64,000 nucleotides of DNA, from NCBI GenBank assembly GCA_038030265.1, contig JAWNBC010000008.1, positions 26,079 to 90,078 of the forward strand, written 5' to 3'. This document shows positions 47,629 through 59,439 of the stretch, piece after piece. The stretch's first letter is position 1, and every line of letters begins with the position of its first letter. The notes under the pieces are model-generated. The model was not told the DNA's origin. It was given only the letters and a program-made list of their open reading frames with translations, and made no database searches. Both the position numbers and the translations under genes were made by a program. This stretch comes from Corythucha ciliata (taxonomy: Eukaryota > Arthropoda > Insecta > Hemiptera > Tingidae).

Positions 47629-49638
47629 CTGAAATAGCGTTAAATATTGCTTTTATTCGCCACATCACATGCCCTCCCGACCATCGCCGATTTTTAAAAT
47701 GATCTAGCCTGCTTTCATGATGTGAGGGGGGAAGAAATCCATCTTAATAAATGAAATATAATTCATTTTACACAACAATAAATTTAATTTAACTTTGGAA
47801 GAAAAGAATCGTATTCGAAGAACTCATGACGTTTTACGTCCGTTGGAGCTTTCTTGATAACTGGTAAGGAGGTTGTTTTCCGTTGTTATCATATTCGAAT
47901 CCACGTGCAATGTGTGGTTGGATTTCAAATTCCGACTCTTTTTTATTCACGCTTTATAGAATTGTATATTGTATTCGTGTGTGAACAAGATAACTGTCTC
48001 ACTCGTCAATTTCTACTCACTCTCAGTGTCGTTACGTGAAAGACAATTTTCTACTTTACTAACGCGCAGACTGCTGAACTGATGGAACTCGTGGTAGGAA
48101 ATCACGCTCTTCATATTTTGAAGTTAGTGTCGAACTGCCGAACGAGCTCGTGGCATCTCACTGTCTTTGGCTATCAGCATTTATTGAGGTATTTTTCAGC
48201 TCTTATAAGTTGTTTTAACGACGTGGGCGACGTTCTTTTTCTTTTTGCTCAAGAGTATGTCAAATCAATTTTTCTTGTATTACTCTGCTGCATTACACAG
48301 CTCGCCTTGTAGCTTTGGGCCTCATTTGTGCCTTTTGGTGTGGCATAGACAATGCCCTGCGAAAGAATAGATGAGTTGGGCCCAAGGGCCCAATACACAG
48401 CTCCTAAAAAAGGTGAAGAGAAGCTCATAATTTTCGGTGTTGAAAGCTTTACTTATGTGGTTTTTGTTCGAATGTTTTCGTCGATGAAAATGACCATGGA
48501 GCTTAGCCTCTGCCGAGGGTCTGGTTCGAGGCCTTGGAACCCCCCCCCCCCTTGCTGTCGAGGACAACGATAACGCAAAATAACAAGTGAGTAGGTACTT
48601 ATCACTTTTTTAATTTCCACGCATTATTCAATGGAATTACTACCGTTTCAATAATGTACAACTTTTTTCAGAAGAAGAGGTCAGGAAAAATTATGGCCAG
48701 TACCCCAAAAGTAGCGGTTCACTTAATATGATGTCCCCACCACACGTGTTCACAAAACTGTGATGGGTAAGTTCATAGTGTTTGGCGCATTTAATGTTTT
48801 TTAAGTATTTTCCATTTTTCATAAAATTCTGCTCTGCAGCAGTTCACTTCTACTCGTCCTCCCTGAATTAAAACATATGTTACTGGAGAAGTTGGGTGGA
48901 AATGGAAGGCGCAGAACTTTATGTAAATGGAAAACCTTTAAGTTTCTGGGGAAATGTTAAAAACAATATTACATCGGTATTTGCAGGAAAAATTGTGTCC
49001 AAACCGACATCTCAGTCGTAGTTATAGTTCTAGTTAAAGTGGTACGCCTTTATTTCAGAATCACTTTTGGCACCGATTTCTGATGATCTCCAAACGGTTG
49101 GGTTTACTGAAACCCATATGAAAGGCCATTGTGCACGATCAATAATATACTACAGCTGCAGTTTACACAGTTGGACACTTTTCGATGTATTTTACATTTC
49201 CGTGTTTGCCATTTGATATTGTCAGTATTATTGATCGTGTACCAGAGCCGTAATATTCCCCCCGCCCCTCATAACCACGCCACTCGTTCACGTTCATATA
49301 CCTCTCGAAAATTCTAATTTCTGGGGTACCCAGCCCAAATATTTGATGAATTCCAAGATATCGAATAAAAGAGATTTTGTCCCCAAACCGTACCTAGTGA
49401 TGACTGTATTTCAATAGAAATTGAATCAGCTCGAAACCCTTCTGGTAGTTCTGGTTGATTTTTACAACAATTTTTTTTGTGGCCACAGAGCGTTTCTCAA
49501 ACCAAAGTGAATTCGCCAAAATTTTGCGGCACCAGCCACCCCTGCCATCATAGCCATTTTATCGTGCTCTTATTTGAGTTACAATCGTGAAACATTATTT
49601 ATGTGCGTTCGCAGAGCCTGAAAGTTTTCGTCTATATG

Positions 49639-49662
49639 CTGATGATGGCGAGCAACCGAAAC
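49639..49662 (+). ncRNA. Hammerhead-like core motif (weak)
   Basis: CTGATGATGG...CCGAAAC contains the CUGANGA and GAAA boxes of hammerhead ribozymes 11 bases apart. The following sequence up to about 49705 resembles 57184-57250 (CAACGAGG, GACTGACAACGT), so this is part of a dispersed repeat. Stem II is only GG/CC. Confidence 0.25.
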
Positions 49663-50467
49663 CGGTCCGTTTTTGACGCACCTCAACGAGGAAAGACTGA
49701 CAACGTGGGCTTCTAGGGCTACAACTTCGCATGCATTACCCACTAACCCTCGTAGTTTAAGCGATCTTACTAAAAATATCAAATTATATTTTGAAATCGG
49801 TGGTTCCAATATCATAAGCTATTTTGAAGAGAAGGGACAACAAAATGATCATCATTGCTGATATAGGTATGAATATGTTTCATATTTATTTTTTTCTGTG
49901 AATTGGTCAATACATTTTTTACAGCTATATCAAGATCAGCCTAATGTTGTACTGCCATTCGCTAGGTCTATTCCAGCAAGGAGTCTGAAACGTTTTCGGA
50001 GCAGAGTTGCCATAGGACCAGCCAATTAAATGGAGGGATACATATTGCCCGTGAATTGTTCATAGATTTGCCGGTGCACTTCACGTAAAATTAATGGTTA
50101 AATGTTCGGACATTTAATCACTAATTATGCGAAAATTTCACTGTAAATTATTCGTAAATTCGCCGGTGTATTTTTCGTAAAATTAATGGTTAAATATTCG
50201 TACATTTAACCACTAATATTGCGCAATATTCACCGTGAATTATTCGTAGATTTGTCAGTGTATTTTACGTAAAATTGACGGTAAAGTATTCTAAAAATGT
50301 ACGTGAAATATTCGAAAAATTACCCATCAAAATTACGAAATATTTACCAGAAAAGGGAGTCATTTTCACGTGATTTTAACGTCGATATGACACGTGAAAT
50401 GCACGTAAAATTTACGTAGTTCTCGTCGAATATTTCACGTAAAATTAACGTAACTTTGCTACTTGGG

Positions 50468-53289
50468 TAGGGGCAAGCTCGTCACATTCTCTATCAAAAG
50501 CGTTGGTCTCTGTTCAAGTCAACGGAAACCCCGGGAACTGTCTCATCGACACTGGTAGCTCTGCAAGTAACATCAGCGAAGAATTCGCGTCTTCAAAGAA
50601 AATTCCATTTTTTCCGGAATCAGGAACCGTCTCGATGGCATCTACATCTCTTTCTTCTATTGTGAAAGGCTACGTAAAAGTGGATTTGAAATTGCTAAAT
50701 TATTCCTACAAGGACGTTAAATTGTCTGTTCTGTCTAATTTATGCTCAGATGTCATCGTAGGGCACGACATATTGAAATTGCACTCGCACCTTAACGTGG
50801 GTTTCGGTGGCACCAACCCACCTCTGACGATTTCTAGCTCGACAACTTTCACTCCAGCGAAAATAGAACCAATTCGTATTTTTTCAGATCTCTCGCCCCA
50901 AACAAAACCAATAGCAACGAAATCACGCCGTTTTTCAAAAGAGGATTCCATTTTCATTCGCGATGAGGTAGAAAAACTGTTAAAAGCTGGAATCATCGAA
51001 AAAAGTTCATCACCTTGGAGGGCTCAAGTTCTCGTCACGAAAAGTCAAAGTCACAAAAAGCGTATGGTTGTCGACTATTCTAATACAATAAACAAATTCA
51101 CCGAACTTGACGCCTACCCCGTTCCGAATGTAGAGGAAGTCGTTTTAGAAATGGCCCAATTCAAGCTCTTTAGTACTATCGACTTGGAAAGCGCCTATCA
51201 TCAAGTGCCAATATGCAAAAAAGATCGTCCGTACACGGCGTTCGAGGCTTGCGGCCGCTTGTACCAGTTCCGGAGACTTCCTTTCGGAGTTACAAACGGC
51301 GTACCGGCGTTTCAAAAATTTATAGACTCAATAGTCGACTCAGAAAATCTACAAGGAATTCGGTGCTATATCGATGACATCACGGTTGGCGGCCGTACAA
51401 AAGAAGAACACGACGCAAACTTGGAAAAATTCCTAGACGTTGCCAAGAAGTACAACCTCAAGTTGAACGAGAAAAAATGTAAATTTTCTCGCACGGAAAT
51501 TAAACTTCTTGGACACTTAATTAGCCACGGGTCTATTAAACCTGATCCAGACCGGCTCAAACCTCTCTTGGAACTTCCTCCTCCCCACGACAAACCATCA
51601 CTCCAAAGAATCATCGGTATGTTCGCGTACTACTCAAAATGGGTCCAAAGATACTCAGATAAAATTCGCCCCCTTATCGAACACTCTAAATTCCCTCTAT
51701 CGTTCTCAGCTTTGTCGGCGTTCAAACAACTTAAAACTGACATCGCTAATGCACTTCTAACTTGTATCGACCCGAATGCCCAACTCGTCGTTGAAACGGA
51801 TGCCTCGGACATAGCTGTCTCCGCGGTCCTCTCACAAAAAGGAAGACCAGTCGCCTTTTTCTCGAGGACTCTGTCTGTCAGCGAAAAGAAGTATCCGGCA
51901 ATAGAAAAAGAAGCAACGGCGATAGTGGAATGCCTAAGAAAGTGGAGACACTATTTGACCAATCGCCACTTCAAGCTAATCACAGACCAAGAAGCCCTGT
52001 CCTTTTATGTTCAATCTGAAGCACTCAAGTAAAATCAAAAACGACAAAATTCAAAGGTGGAGACTAGAAATGTCATGTTTCAGTTTTGATATTTTTTATC
52101 GCCCTGGCAACCTCAATAAAGTAGCAGACGCTCTTTCCAGAGTTTGCGGAGCAACAAACGTAAATGAACTTTACGAAATTCATCGGAACCTATGCCATCC
52201 GGGTATCACGAGAATGTACCATTGGACTCGATCGAAAAATCTCCCTTTTTCTCTCGAAGATATTAAACGCGTCACAAACGCCTGCTCTACCTGCGCGGAA
52301 CTGAAGCCTCGTTTCCACAAACAGAAAAATAGTCATCTGATAAAAGCCACTAAGCCTTTCGAACGACTTAATGTGGATTTCAAGGGACCGATACCATCGT
52401 CTACTGGAAACCAGTACATCTTAACAATCGTTGATGAATTTTCGCGTTTTCCTTTTGCGTACCCTTGTCGTGATATGTCTTCGGCGACTGTCAAGAAATG
52501 TTTCTACAACCTATTTCCATTTTCGGTACCCCTGCGTACATCCACTCGGACAGAGGAACTTCGTTTTTGTCGAAGGAATTAACGTCCTACCTCCACGGCC
52601 AAGGAATTTCGACAAGTTCATCGACACCATATAATCCCGAAGGAAACGGTCTCGTAGAGCGGTACAACGGTATATTATGGAAGACTATGTCTCTCGCTAT
52701 GAAGAACAAAGGATTGAGTACTACTCGATGGGAGGAAGTCATACAAGAATCTCTTCACGCAATCAGGTCTCTACTTTGTACTTCAATTAACTGTACGCCT
52801 CATGAAAGAATGTTCCTTCACGATCGAAGATCAACAAACGGAACTTCAATACCATCGTGGTTAGATCACCCCGGGAAAGTATTTTTAAAAACCCACGTCC
52901 GGTCTTCGAAGTACAGTCCTCTGGTTACAGAAGTTGACCTTTTGGAAGCTAATCCAGAATACGCGCTTATTAGAAAACCCGATGGAAAAGAAGTAACAGT
53001 TTCCTTGAAGCACTTGGCACCTCGAGGAGATGATTCCGTATTTGGACACCCTGAGGATGACTGCACTGAATTTTCAGACGGAGGCCCAAATGTTACACCT
53101 GAATTTCCTTTGACACCCATCGCTCACTCATCAGAGGAGAAAGAAGAACCCTTAATTTTCAATAGTTCTTCCAACCCATCGCCTGAAGTAACTTTGTCTC
53201 GCCCTGATTCGTCCGAAATTGAGAACTCTGGAAGGCCCGTTAGAACCAGGAGACCACCGTCGTATCTCCAAGACTATGTCCTCAAATAA
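50468..53289 (+). pseudogene. Pol of the self-primed gypsy element
   Basis: From the TA at 50468 the frame reads through the protease (NCLIDTGSSASNIS, D-T-G), RT (IEKSSSPWRAQVLVTK, IDLESAYHQVPI, FGVTNGVPAFQKFID, RCYIDDITVGG) and RNase H (VVETDASDIAVSAVLSQ, IEKEATAIVECLRKW, FKLITDQEAL). A 1-nt shift in a T-run near 52005 and another near 52515 break the frame. Integrase has HRNLCHPG and CSTCAELK for zinc, and D, D, E in LNVDFKGPI, YIHSDRGTSF and GNGLVERYNG. The C-terminus (GRPVRTRRPPSYLQDYVLK) ends two bases before the polypurine tract. Confidence 0.9.
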
Positions 53290-53290
53290 C

Positions 53291-53300
53291 AGGGGGAGAA
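53291..53300 (+). other. Polypurine tract
   Basis: AGGGGGAGAA lies immediately before TGTGATGAAG of the 3' LTR and just after the pol stop. Confidence 0.8.
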
Positions 53301-53413
53301 TGTGATGAAGATTCCTCTCCACTTTTCTTATTAATTCATCTCCCATTCATCTGTTTTTTTCTTATTCTATTTTGTCGATTAAAGCCTTAACTTTCGAGGT
53401 CTAATTTATAACA
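53301..53413 (+). repeat. 3' LTR (113 bp)
   Basis: Runs from TGTGATGAAG to TTATAACA. It is identical to the 5' LTR over the shared 111 bases as far as could be read, implying a young insertion. Confidence 0.92.
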
Positions 53414-53414
53414 T

Positions 53415-53474
53415 AAGTGTAGTGTAGTTCTCAATTTTAAGTAAATAGAGGAGGCAAGGTATTGTATGGAGGTG
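53415..53474. repeat. 60-bp flanking duplicate, right
   Basis: Identical to 45217-45276. One extra T (53414) separates it from the LTR end. Confidence 0.9.
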
Positions 53475-54229
53475 CCCAATAGTCTTGAATTTTCAGCATT
53501 TAGGGAATGATTTGAATGTGTTATACAACGGCCTGATTCTTTATAGGTTTTTGACTAATAATATTTTATTGTTATCCCACATGTTACTAAAACCGAATTT
53601 TACGGCCGCAAATGAGTCCCAAAAGTGTCTCTTTTCATGCCTAGGAACTAAAGTATTTTTCAAGCGACATGCTCCGAAAGTAGTCATTTTCTGTACCCAA
53701 AAATGTCTGGGAAATTGACCATTACCGCACAGTGACATTCGAGAAATTTTCTGTACTAGTCCAGAAAATATTTTCCGTCCTAGTACGGAGAGTAAATGAA
53801 CTCGAGTTATAACCTCGTTTAAGGTCTTCTTAAACTAAAGACACGAGAAGTCAGTAGTCAATTTGTCAAAGTCAGTTTTATCATTCCTTGCTGTCGCGTG
53901 AAAAAAGTCGTACATCACTCGTAGGAAGGGGATTTACCTCGCCTCGCCCGCCGGGCTTGTAATGTAATGTACCGCGGCAAATTTTACGGCGTTTTAGAGC
54001 CACGACTTTAGCTCCTGCGTATACATATACTATTATTGATTTCTTAGTTGTTTTTTTGCCACAAGAATATGGCAAGTATTCGTTTTAAATAATAAACGAT
54101 AATCATTCGTACTCAAATAAAACAGCAAAGTGTGGGAATGCAGGTAGGGGCATAACTAGAAATCCGGATCCGGGGTTCGGATGGGGGCCCCTGAATAGCT
54201 TGAAGATGAAAAATCGGGATTTTCAAGTA
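53475..54229. other. Region without a supported gene
   Basis: No conserved frame or structured repeat was recognised; short homologies such as TTTTCTGTAC (53744, 53691) look like chance or old repeats. Confidence 0.35.
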
Positions 54230-55720
54230 GATAAGATGAAAACGAATGGCTAAACTCGCTTGTAAAAGTGAGTAAAACGCTGATTCGCGGCTGAAATTGA
54301 GAAAAATTGCTGAAATTTATGGCTGTTAATATTAAGAAAAAGCGCTAGCTAATTCACAGCTGACATTGAGATAACGCAAAATCACGAATTGTTGGGGCGA
54401 AATTAGGAAAAAGCGCTAATTTACGCAGCTAAAACTGAGAAAAGCGCTAATTCAAGGATGAAAAAGAGAAAAACGCAAATTCGCGTCGTCTTGAAAAAAA
54501 AACACGCTAATTTACAGCTAAAATTGTTATAAAGTGCTACAATATAGCAACTTTCAAAATTTAGAACAAGCGCAAATTCACAGCTAAAAGGGAAAAACCC
54601 CAACTCAAGGATTCTCGGGGCAACATTGGGACTAAAATTTAGAAAAAGCTCTAATTCACGGGTGAAATAGTCAAAAACGCTAATTCGCGTCTAGATACAA
54701 GTGGAGGAAAACTCAGCTAAGGTATGAAAAATTACGATTGTACGGATAAAATCAAGAAAAAACGCTAAAAATCGTAGCTAAAATTAAGAAAATGTGCTAA
54801 TTTACTGCTAAAATTGAGAAACATAACGCTAATTCACAGCTGAAAATGAGAGAAAACGCCAATTCGCCAATTCTTAGGGGCAACTTTAAGGCTGAAGTTG
54901 AAAAGCGCTAATTCACGCGCTAAAGATGAGAAAAACGCTAGTTCAAGGATAAAAAAGAGAACAACGCGAATTCGAGTCTAAAAATAGAGAAACACGCTAT
55001 TATGATAAAGTGTTACAATTTGGCAGCTTTAAACATTGGGAAAAAGCGCGAATTCACAGAAAACGCCAACTCACGGATTCTCGGGGCTGGGACTGAAATT
55101 GAGAAAAAGCGCTGCGATTCACGGCGTGAAATAGAGAAAAACGCGAATTTGCGTCTAAAAGTGGAGGAAAACTTTAATTCACAACTAAGGTACAAAACAT
55201 TTCAATTTTGCAGATAAAATCGAGAAAAAGTGCTATAATTTCCAGCTAAAATTAAAAAATGTGCCCATTCACTGCTAAATTGGGGGTAAAAAGGCTAATT
55301 CACAGCTGAAATTGAGAATACCCCAACTTGCACATTCTTGGGGAACTTTGGAATAAAATTGAGAAAAAGCGCTAATTCAAGCGGCTAAAACTGTGAAAAA
55401 GCGCTAATTCGAGGGTAATAAATAGAGAAAAACACGAATGGTTTTTTTTTGTAATGGAGAAAAGCGCGAATTTACGGCTTAAATTTAGAAAAATTGCTAA
55501 TTTGCGGATAAAATTGGGAAAGAGCACTTAAACGCTACCTAATTTGCGGATTCTTAAGGCAACTTCACGGTAAGAGCTTGTAAAAAGCGCCGATTCGCAG
55601 CTAAAAATGAGAAAATGAGCTAATTCGCGGAAAAAATTGAGAAAACGCACTTTAGAGGCAATTTCGTGGCTAAAATTGAGGAAAATATATACTTCAAAGC
55701 TGCAAAAAAGTATATTTACG
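54230..55720. repeat. ~30-bp repeat array with a ~465-470-bp higher-order unit
   Basis: Monomers of the AATTCGCGGCTAAAATTGAGAA type fill 1.5 kb. Distinct marker words recur about 465-470 bp apart in the same order. GGATTCTCGGGGC is near 54608 and 55075. AAGTGGAGGAAAAC is near 54700 and 55160. AAAGTGYTACAAT is near 54533 and 55007. A third partial unit follows to about 55360. It directly precedes the GC-rich repeat at 55764. Confidence 0.75.
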
Positions 55721-55763
55721 GTTTAATTAGAGACTAAAGGGCCTCCTAGAGATTTCCGCCCCG

Positions 55764-56134
55764 GGCCCCGGACAAGTGTTGTTCCGCCACTGGGTAGCGG
55801 TGGTTTGATGCCCCCAGGGTAGAGATGCCCGGTGCGCACCGCACACGCCGCACGCCCCGCGCTACGCCTGTGCTTCATATTGCTTAAATTTGGGCTAAAA
55901 CCCTCTCCGGGGAGGGTGGCCGATAGGTGGATCGCCCTCCTTTGCCAGATGGCAGGGGTAAAGTGTAGAAGAAGAATCAATAACATACCTATCAAAAAGT
56001 CTGCAGAAAAGTGAAAGATGGGGGGGGGCGAATGTTCTAGGCATTGCTATTTTTCATCTTCTAGCAAATGATCCCCCCCAGACTAAATTCCGGGGGGCGG
56101 CCGCCCACCCTGCCCCCCGGTTCCGCCGCCACTG
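55764..56134. repeat. GC-rich interspersed repeat, copy 2
   Basis: Second copy of 1-527 (GGCCCCGGACAAGTG to CCGCCGCCACTG), with an internal deletion of about 130 bp between TAGCAAATGATCC and CCCCAGACTAAAT. Confidence 0.8.
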
Positions 56135-56740
56135 GAAGTAGAGCGTGGCCACAGCATTTTCTTCAACCTGGAAGACGATCTATTAGTGCCGAATCCACTT
56201 CCAAGTAATATTACATAAAAAACAAGTTTTGTTGGGAAGCCCTATCATTTTTTCATTTCAGGAGATCCACGTCAGTTGGAGCCCGAACAAGAGGATGATG
56301 TCGACATGGATACACGTCAGCCAAGTCGAAAACGAGCTCGAAGTGATTATTGCAGCTAAAACATTTTAATTAGCTTATCTCAATCACAGTAAATGACCCT
56401 TTTTAGTTTATGGTCTTAGCTTGACTTTCCAAAACAGTAAAACATTTAAGATTTTACAGTTCCCTAATAGTACTTTGCGGCTCGAGAATGGTGCTGGTGG
56501 TAGAATTGATTTAAGCATGGATCCAGGATTTTCTTTGGAGGGAGGCGTACATCCACAGAGTTTTTCTCAACGGGAGGGGGGGGGGCTGCATAAGTGCTAA
56601 ATAAGCTCTTGTTCTAGGAGTGGGCAGCCCTTTCATGTGATACGGAATAACCCTTTACCGTGGTGCTGAATATCTCTTTACAGTGGAGGGGAGTAGTCTT
56701 TTTTTGGGTTAAATTACTGGGTTTCGTATGGCCCCTTTAC
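56135..56740. other. No gene supported; possible exon-like fragments
   Basis: After the repeat, open segments flanked by GTAATA and TTTCAG (about 56141-56207 and 56263-56359, the latter ending RQPSRKRARSDYCS and stop) look exon-like, but their phases do not match, so no gene is called. A G-run lies at about 56575-56585. Confidence 0.3.
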
Positions 56741-56868
56741 ACGAGTAAGTTTTTTGTTCAAAATTACGTTCAATCTGATCACAAACAGTTCATTTTAGGC
56801 AGGGACCATCCGTTAATTTTTTTCAAGATGGCAATTTTGATCAAAAAACTTACTCGCGTAAAATGGGC
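56741..56868. mobile_element. 128-bp MITE with GCCCCTTTACACGAGTAAG termini
   Basis: GCCCCTTTACACGAGTAAG at the left and CTTACTCGCGTAAAATGGGC at the right are inverted repeats. Related copies occur around 62640-62790 and 63165-63195 (ACTTACTCGTGTAAAAGGGC). Confidence 0.65.
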
Positions 56869-57183
56869 TTATCGGAAATATATATTTTGGGGGTAAACCT
56901 CAAGTTTCTGTGTTCTGTCCGGTTTTAGGGATAAACTAGGCTGTTTTTGACTTGAAAATTCAGATTTTATAGGAGCCAAATGACAGTATCCAAGCTGAAT
57001 TGACAATTCAGGGTGGAAACTGGTCATGTCCCTATCTATACGTCCGACGGTCGTGCCCCTGACCACACCCTCCACCTCGAGAAATTGCCAATTTTGAACC
57101 AAAGGCCGAAAATTATTGTTAAGACCACGATGATGGTCAGCGTCTGAAGTTCCCAGCTGAAACTGGTGTTTTGAACTCGGATG

Positions 57184-57206
57184 CTGAAGATGGCGAACGC
57201 AGAAAC
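57184..57206 (+). ncRNA. Hammerhead-like core motif (weak), second copy
   Basis: CTGAAGATGGCGAACGCAGAAAC carries CUGANGA and GAAAC boxes. The flanks match the repeat at 49639 (ACCGACCCG, CCAACGAGG, AGACTGACAACGT). Pairing for stem II is poor. Confidence 0.25.
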
Positions 57207-57294
57207 CGACCCGCCAATGAGGCGCCCCAACGAGGGAAGAAGACTGACAACGTATGGCTCTTACGTCAACGATTTTCTGTACGCATTAATATTT

Positions 57295-57560
57295 CAGGTC
57301 CGTTCACAAGTTCTTGAACGCTCTCTGTGGGGTGTATGCAGCCTAACAAATTCCCTCGAAAAATGAAGCATTTAGATATAGGTTACAAGACGCATAGCAT
57401 AATATGGTTTGTGAACGGGGCTTTAAATCCAATGGGTCACAAACCGTATGCTATGCGCCAATACAACCTATCAAAATGCTTCATTTTTCGAGGGAACGCA
57501 TTTTGTTTTGTTACGTAGACACCACAGATCGCATACGAAGAGCTTGTGAACCGTTTTTTT
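57295..57560. mobile_element. Composite MITE related to 62904-63040
   Basis: The outer ends GGTCCGTTCACAAG and CTTGTGAACCG match the termini of the 62904-63040 MITE. The body contains the same AATTCCCTCGAAAAATGAAG word and its inverse CTTCATTTTTCGAGGGAA, plus an inner hairpin (GCATAGCATAATATGGTTTG with CAAACCGTATGCTATGCG). Confidence 0.55.
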
Positions 57561-57652
57561 TTGCATATTTTGTAAATAAAATAATTTTAGCGCAAACAAT
57601 AGTTCCAATAAGAATAGTAAAATATTAATTTTTAGTTTTGGTTACTTTTTTA

Positions 57653-59408
57653 TCATGAAAAATGTCGTTGTATAAATTCTGTTCTAATAGCCCGGCCTTG
57701 AATTCTATCTGTAACGTCAACTTCTGGACTGCTTTGTGGTACATCGTGAACCTCAGCTTCATCATAAAAATTGATCTCCTCCATCACGCCGTTGTTGTGG
57801 AGTACGGCACAAGCGACAATAATTCTTAACGACGAGCTCAATTTTGTCTGTAGTTTTTTCGACAAGCACGCATATTTCCTTTTCCACACTCCGAAAAGTC
57901 GTTCCACCGTCACTCTGGTTTTGACATGAGCCCGGTTGTACAGATTTTCGGATGGTGTTGACGGATTGATAACGGGGGTGAATAAGTACCGCTTTTGTGG
58001 ATATCCGCTATCACCCAGGAGAATTCCTTTGTCGCTCATTATTTTCGAAGGAAAATGCGATGGAACTGTTCTCGAAAATGCGACTGTCGTGAGCGGATCC
58101 AGGCCAACGCGCTACAATGTCGAGAATTTCCATGTTTTGGACCGCAAATAACTTGAATGTTCAGTGACATCCATCCTTTTCGATTCCGGAAGTGCTCGCC
58201 CCGAGGCCCTCCAGGACTTTTGATAGGGACGTGGGTACAGTCAATACAGCCCACGACTCCGGGAAACTGGGCCATGCGGTAGAATGCCGTCGAAAACGCC
58301 CTTATTCGATCGCCAGTGGGGAAGGAAATGAATTTTTTTATGTTGCCGGCTAGCCTGGTCGAAACTTCATAAATAATTCTGGAGACTGATGGTTGGCTGA
58401 CGGATCGCAGGTCACCGCAAACAATCTGGGAGTAATAAGGGGAATTGATGTCAAAATTCATGTTTACTTGTATATATCATACGAACAACAGTAATTTAGT
58501 GGCCCCTGAATTTGCCTTTTACCTTAACAAATCAGTTGGATTTTGGCCCATGCCAGAAAGAAGGACGGAAGACAAGTAGAAATGATGCCACACGCGCACG
58601 GTCAGAAGAGGATGAAATAATCGTTTTTGCAAATGATGTTTGCGGAACCACAAAGGACGACACAACACGTAATACAGATTGAAAAAGAAACAAAAAAACG
58701 ATTAGGGATATTCTTCAAAATTTGAGGATTCCTTTGCGAAAAACTTTTTAAAGCCTATTGTTTTCCAAAGGTCATGAATGGCCCTCTCAAATTTTAAGAG
58801 TGCGCCTAGACTGGTACGAAACGGGTGCGCACAGCGCGATTCATGCTTTTCATGCTCAACGAAGCTTTTGTTACGTGTATCACACGTTTTGATTCGCATT
58901 TTCTAGGGGCAAAATACAGCTCAGGTACGTGTGCCCCCCTCATTAGTAACTTTGATACATCCCGATCAAAAACACGAATAATACAGATGATAACCATGGA
59001 ATAATTTTGCACCAGTACCAATGAGGCAGTGCGGCAGAATAAACCACTACCCATCTAATCGTACTGGTCGAAAGCTCAAGAAACACAAAAAAAGATGAGA
59101 AATGACACATTTTGACATTTATCCACTATCGTTGCGTGTATACCTGAAAACTTCCTGTGGCGTAAAACCTTAAGGATATAATAGTTTTTGACAATCGTGA
59201 AAATGGTAGCCCTCGTCGGTCAGATGAGCCATCAAGAATCATCTCGACAATGTTCGCCACCGTTTGTTTAGAGAAGCGATACCTTTTTCGTAATTGTTCC
59301 TCGCTCAAATCGTAAAAAGGTTTGTCTTCTGCTCCCCTTATTATAATTTCTTGGCACCGATAATTGTGCAGCTTCTATAAAACCAATGAACTCTTCTAAT
59401 TCCGACAT
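57653..59408 (-). pseudogene. PIF/Harbinger transposase (HARBI1-like), DDE_Tnp_4
   Basis: This is an endonuclease that moves Harbinger elements. Exon 1 (about 59408-59144) has LSEEQLRKRYRFSKQTVANI and SLRFYATGSFQ. An intron of 718 bp (59143-58426, GT/AG, phase 0) leads to IVCGDLRSVSQPSVSRIIYE, the first catalytic Asp in VVGCIDCTHVPIKSPGG, FRNRKGWMSLNIQVICG, then WPGSAHDSRIF, the second Asp in LLGDSGYPQKRYLFTPV, and the catalytic Glu in KTRVTVERLFGVWKRKYACL. Frameshifts occur in the N-terminus (near 59330), at an A-run near 58140 and near 58045, so it is inactive. Confidence 0.88.
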
Positions 59409-59439
59409 TTTCACATCAATGCTGCTCAATTGAACGCTT

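Larger units (their letters stand above)
46224..50467. mobile_element. 4.2-kb TA-flanked transposon with CCCAAGTAGC termini
   Basis: It starts CCCAAGTAGCAAAAAC and ends CTTTGCTACTTGGG, flanked on both sides by TA. Both 300-400 bp subterminal zones are dense in ACGTGAA/TTTACGT motifs in alternating orientation (46240-46660 and 50030-50460). A GGAGCAGAGTTGCCATAGGA module near 50000 is shared with the related elements at 17306 and 34590. The interior has no frame longer than about 80 codons and no recognisable transposase, so it is non-autonomous. Confidence 0.85.
45275..53413 (+). mobile_element. Compact Ty3/gypsy retrotransposon, apparently self-primed
   Basis: LTRs of 111-113 bp (45275-45385, 53301-53413) enclose one gag-pol unit on the plus strand. 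The sequence directly after the 5' LTR is not a tRNA complement. It is a perfect 22-nt reverse complement of 45334-45355 in the LTR. The polypurine tract AGGGGGAGAA ends at 53300. A 4.2-kb DNA transposon (46224-50467) splits the element at the gag/protease junction; without it and one TA the frame runs straight through, as in single-ORF Tf1-like elements. Pol has two further frameshifts. The element is flanked by 60-bp duplicates instead of the usual 4-6 bp. Confidence 0.9.

Noticed and set aside
55723..55995. 90-codon minus-strand frame in the GC-rich repeat
   Set aside because: The frame is not conserved in the copy at 1-527; it is a by-product of GC content.
56141..56359. Two-exon gene ending RQPSRKRARSDYCS
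   Set aside because: The donor leaves phase 1, but the frame giving that C-terminus needs another phase; the phase-compatible frame stops quickly. No family match.
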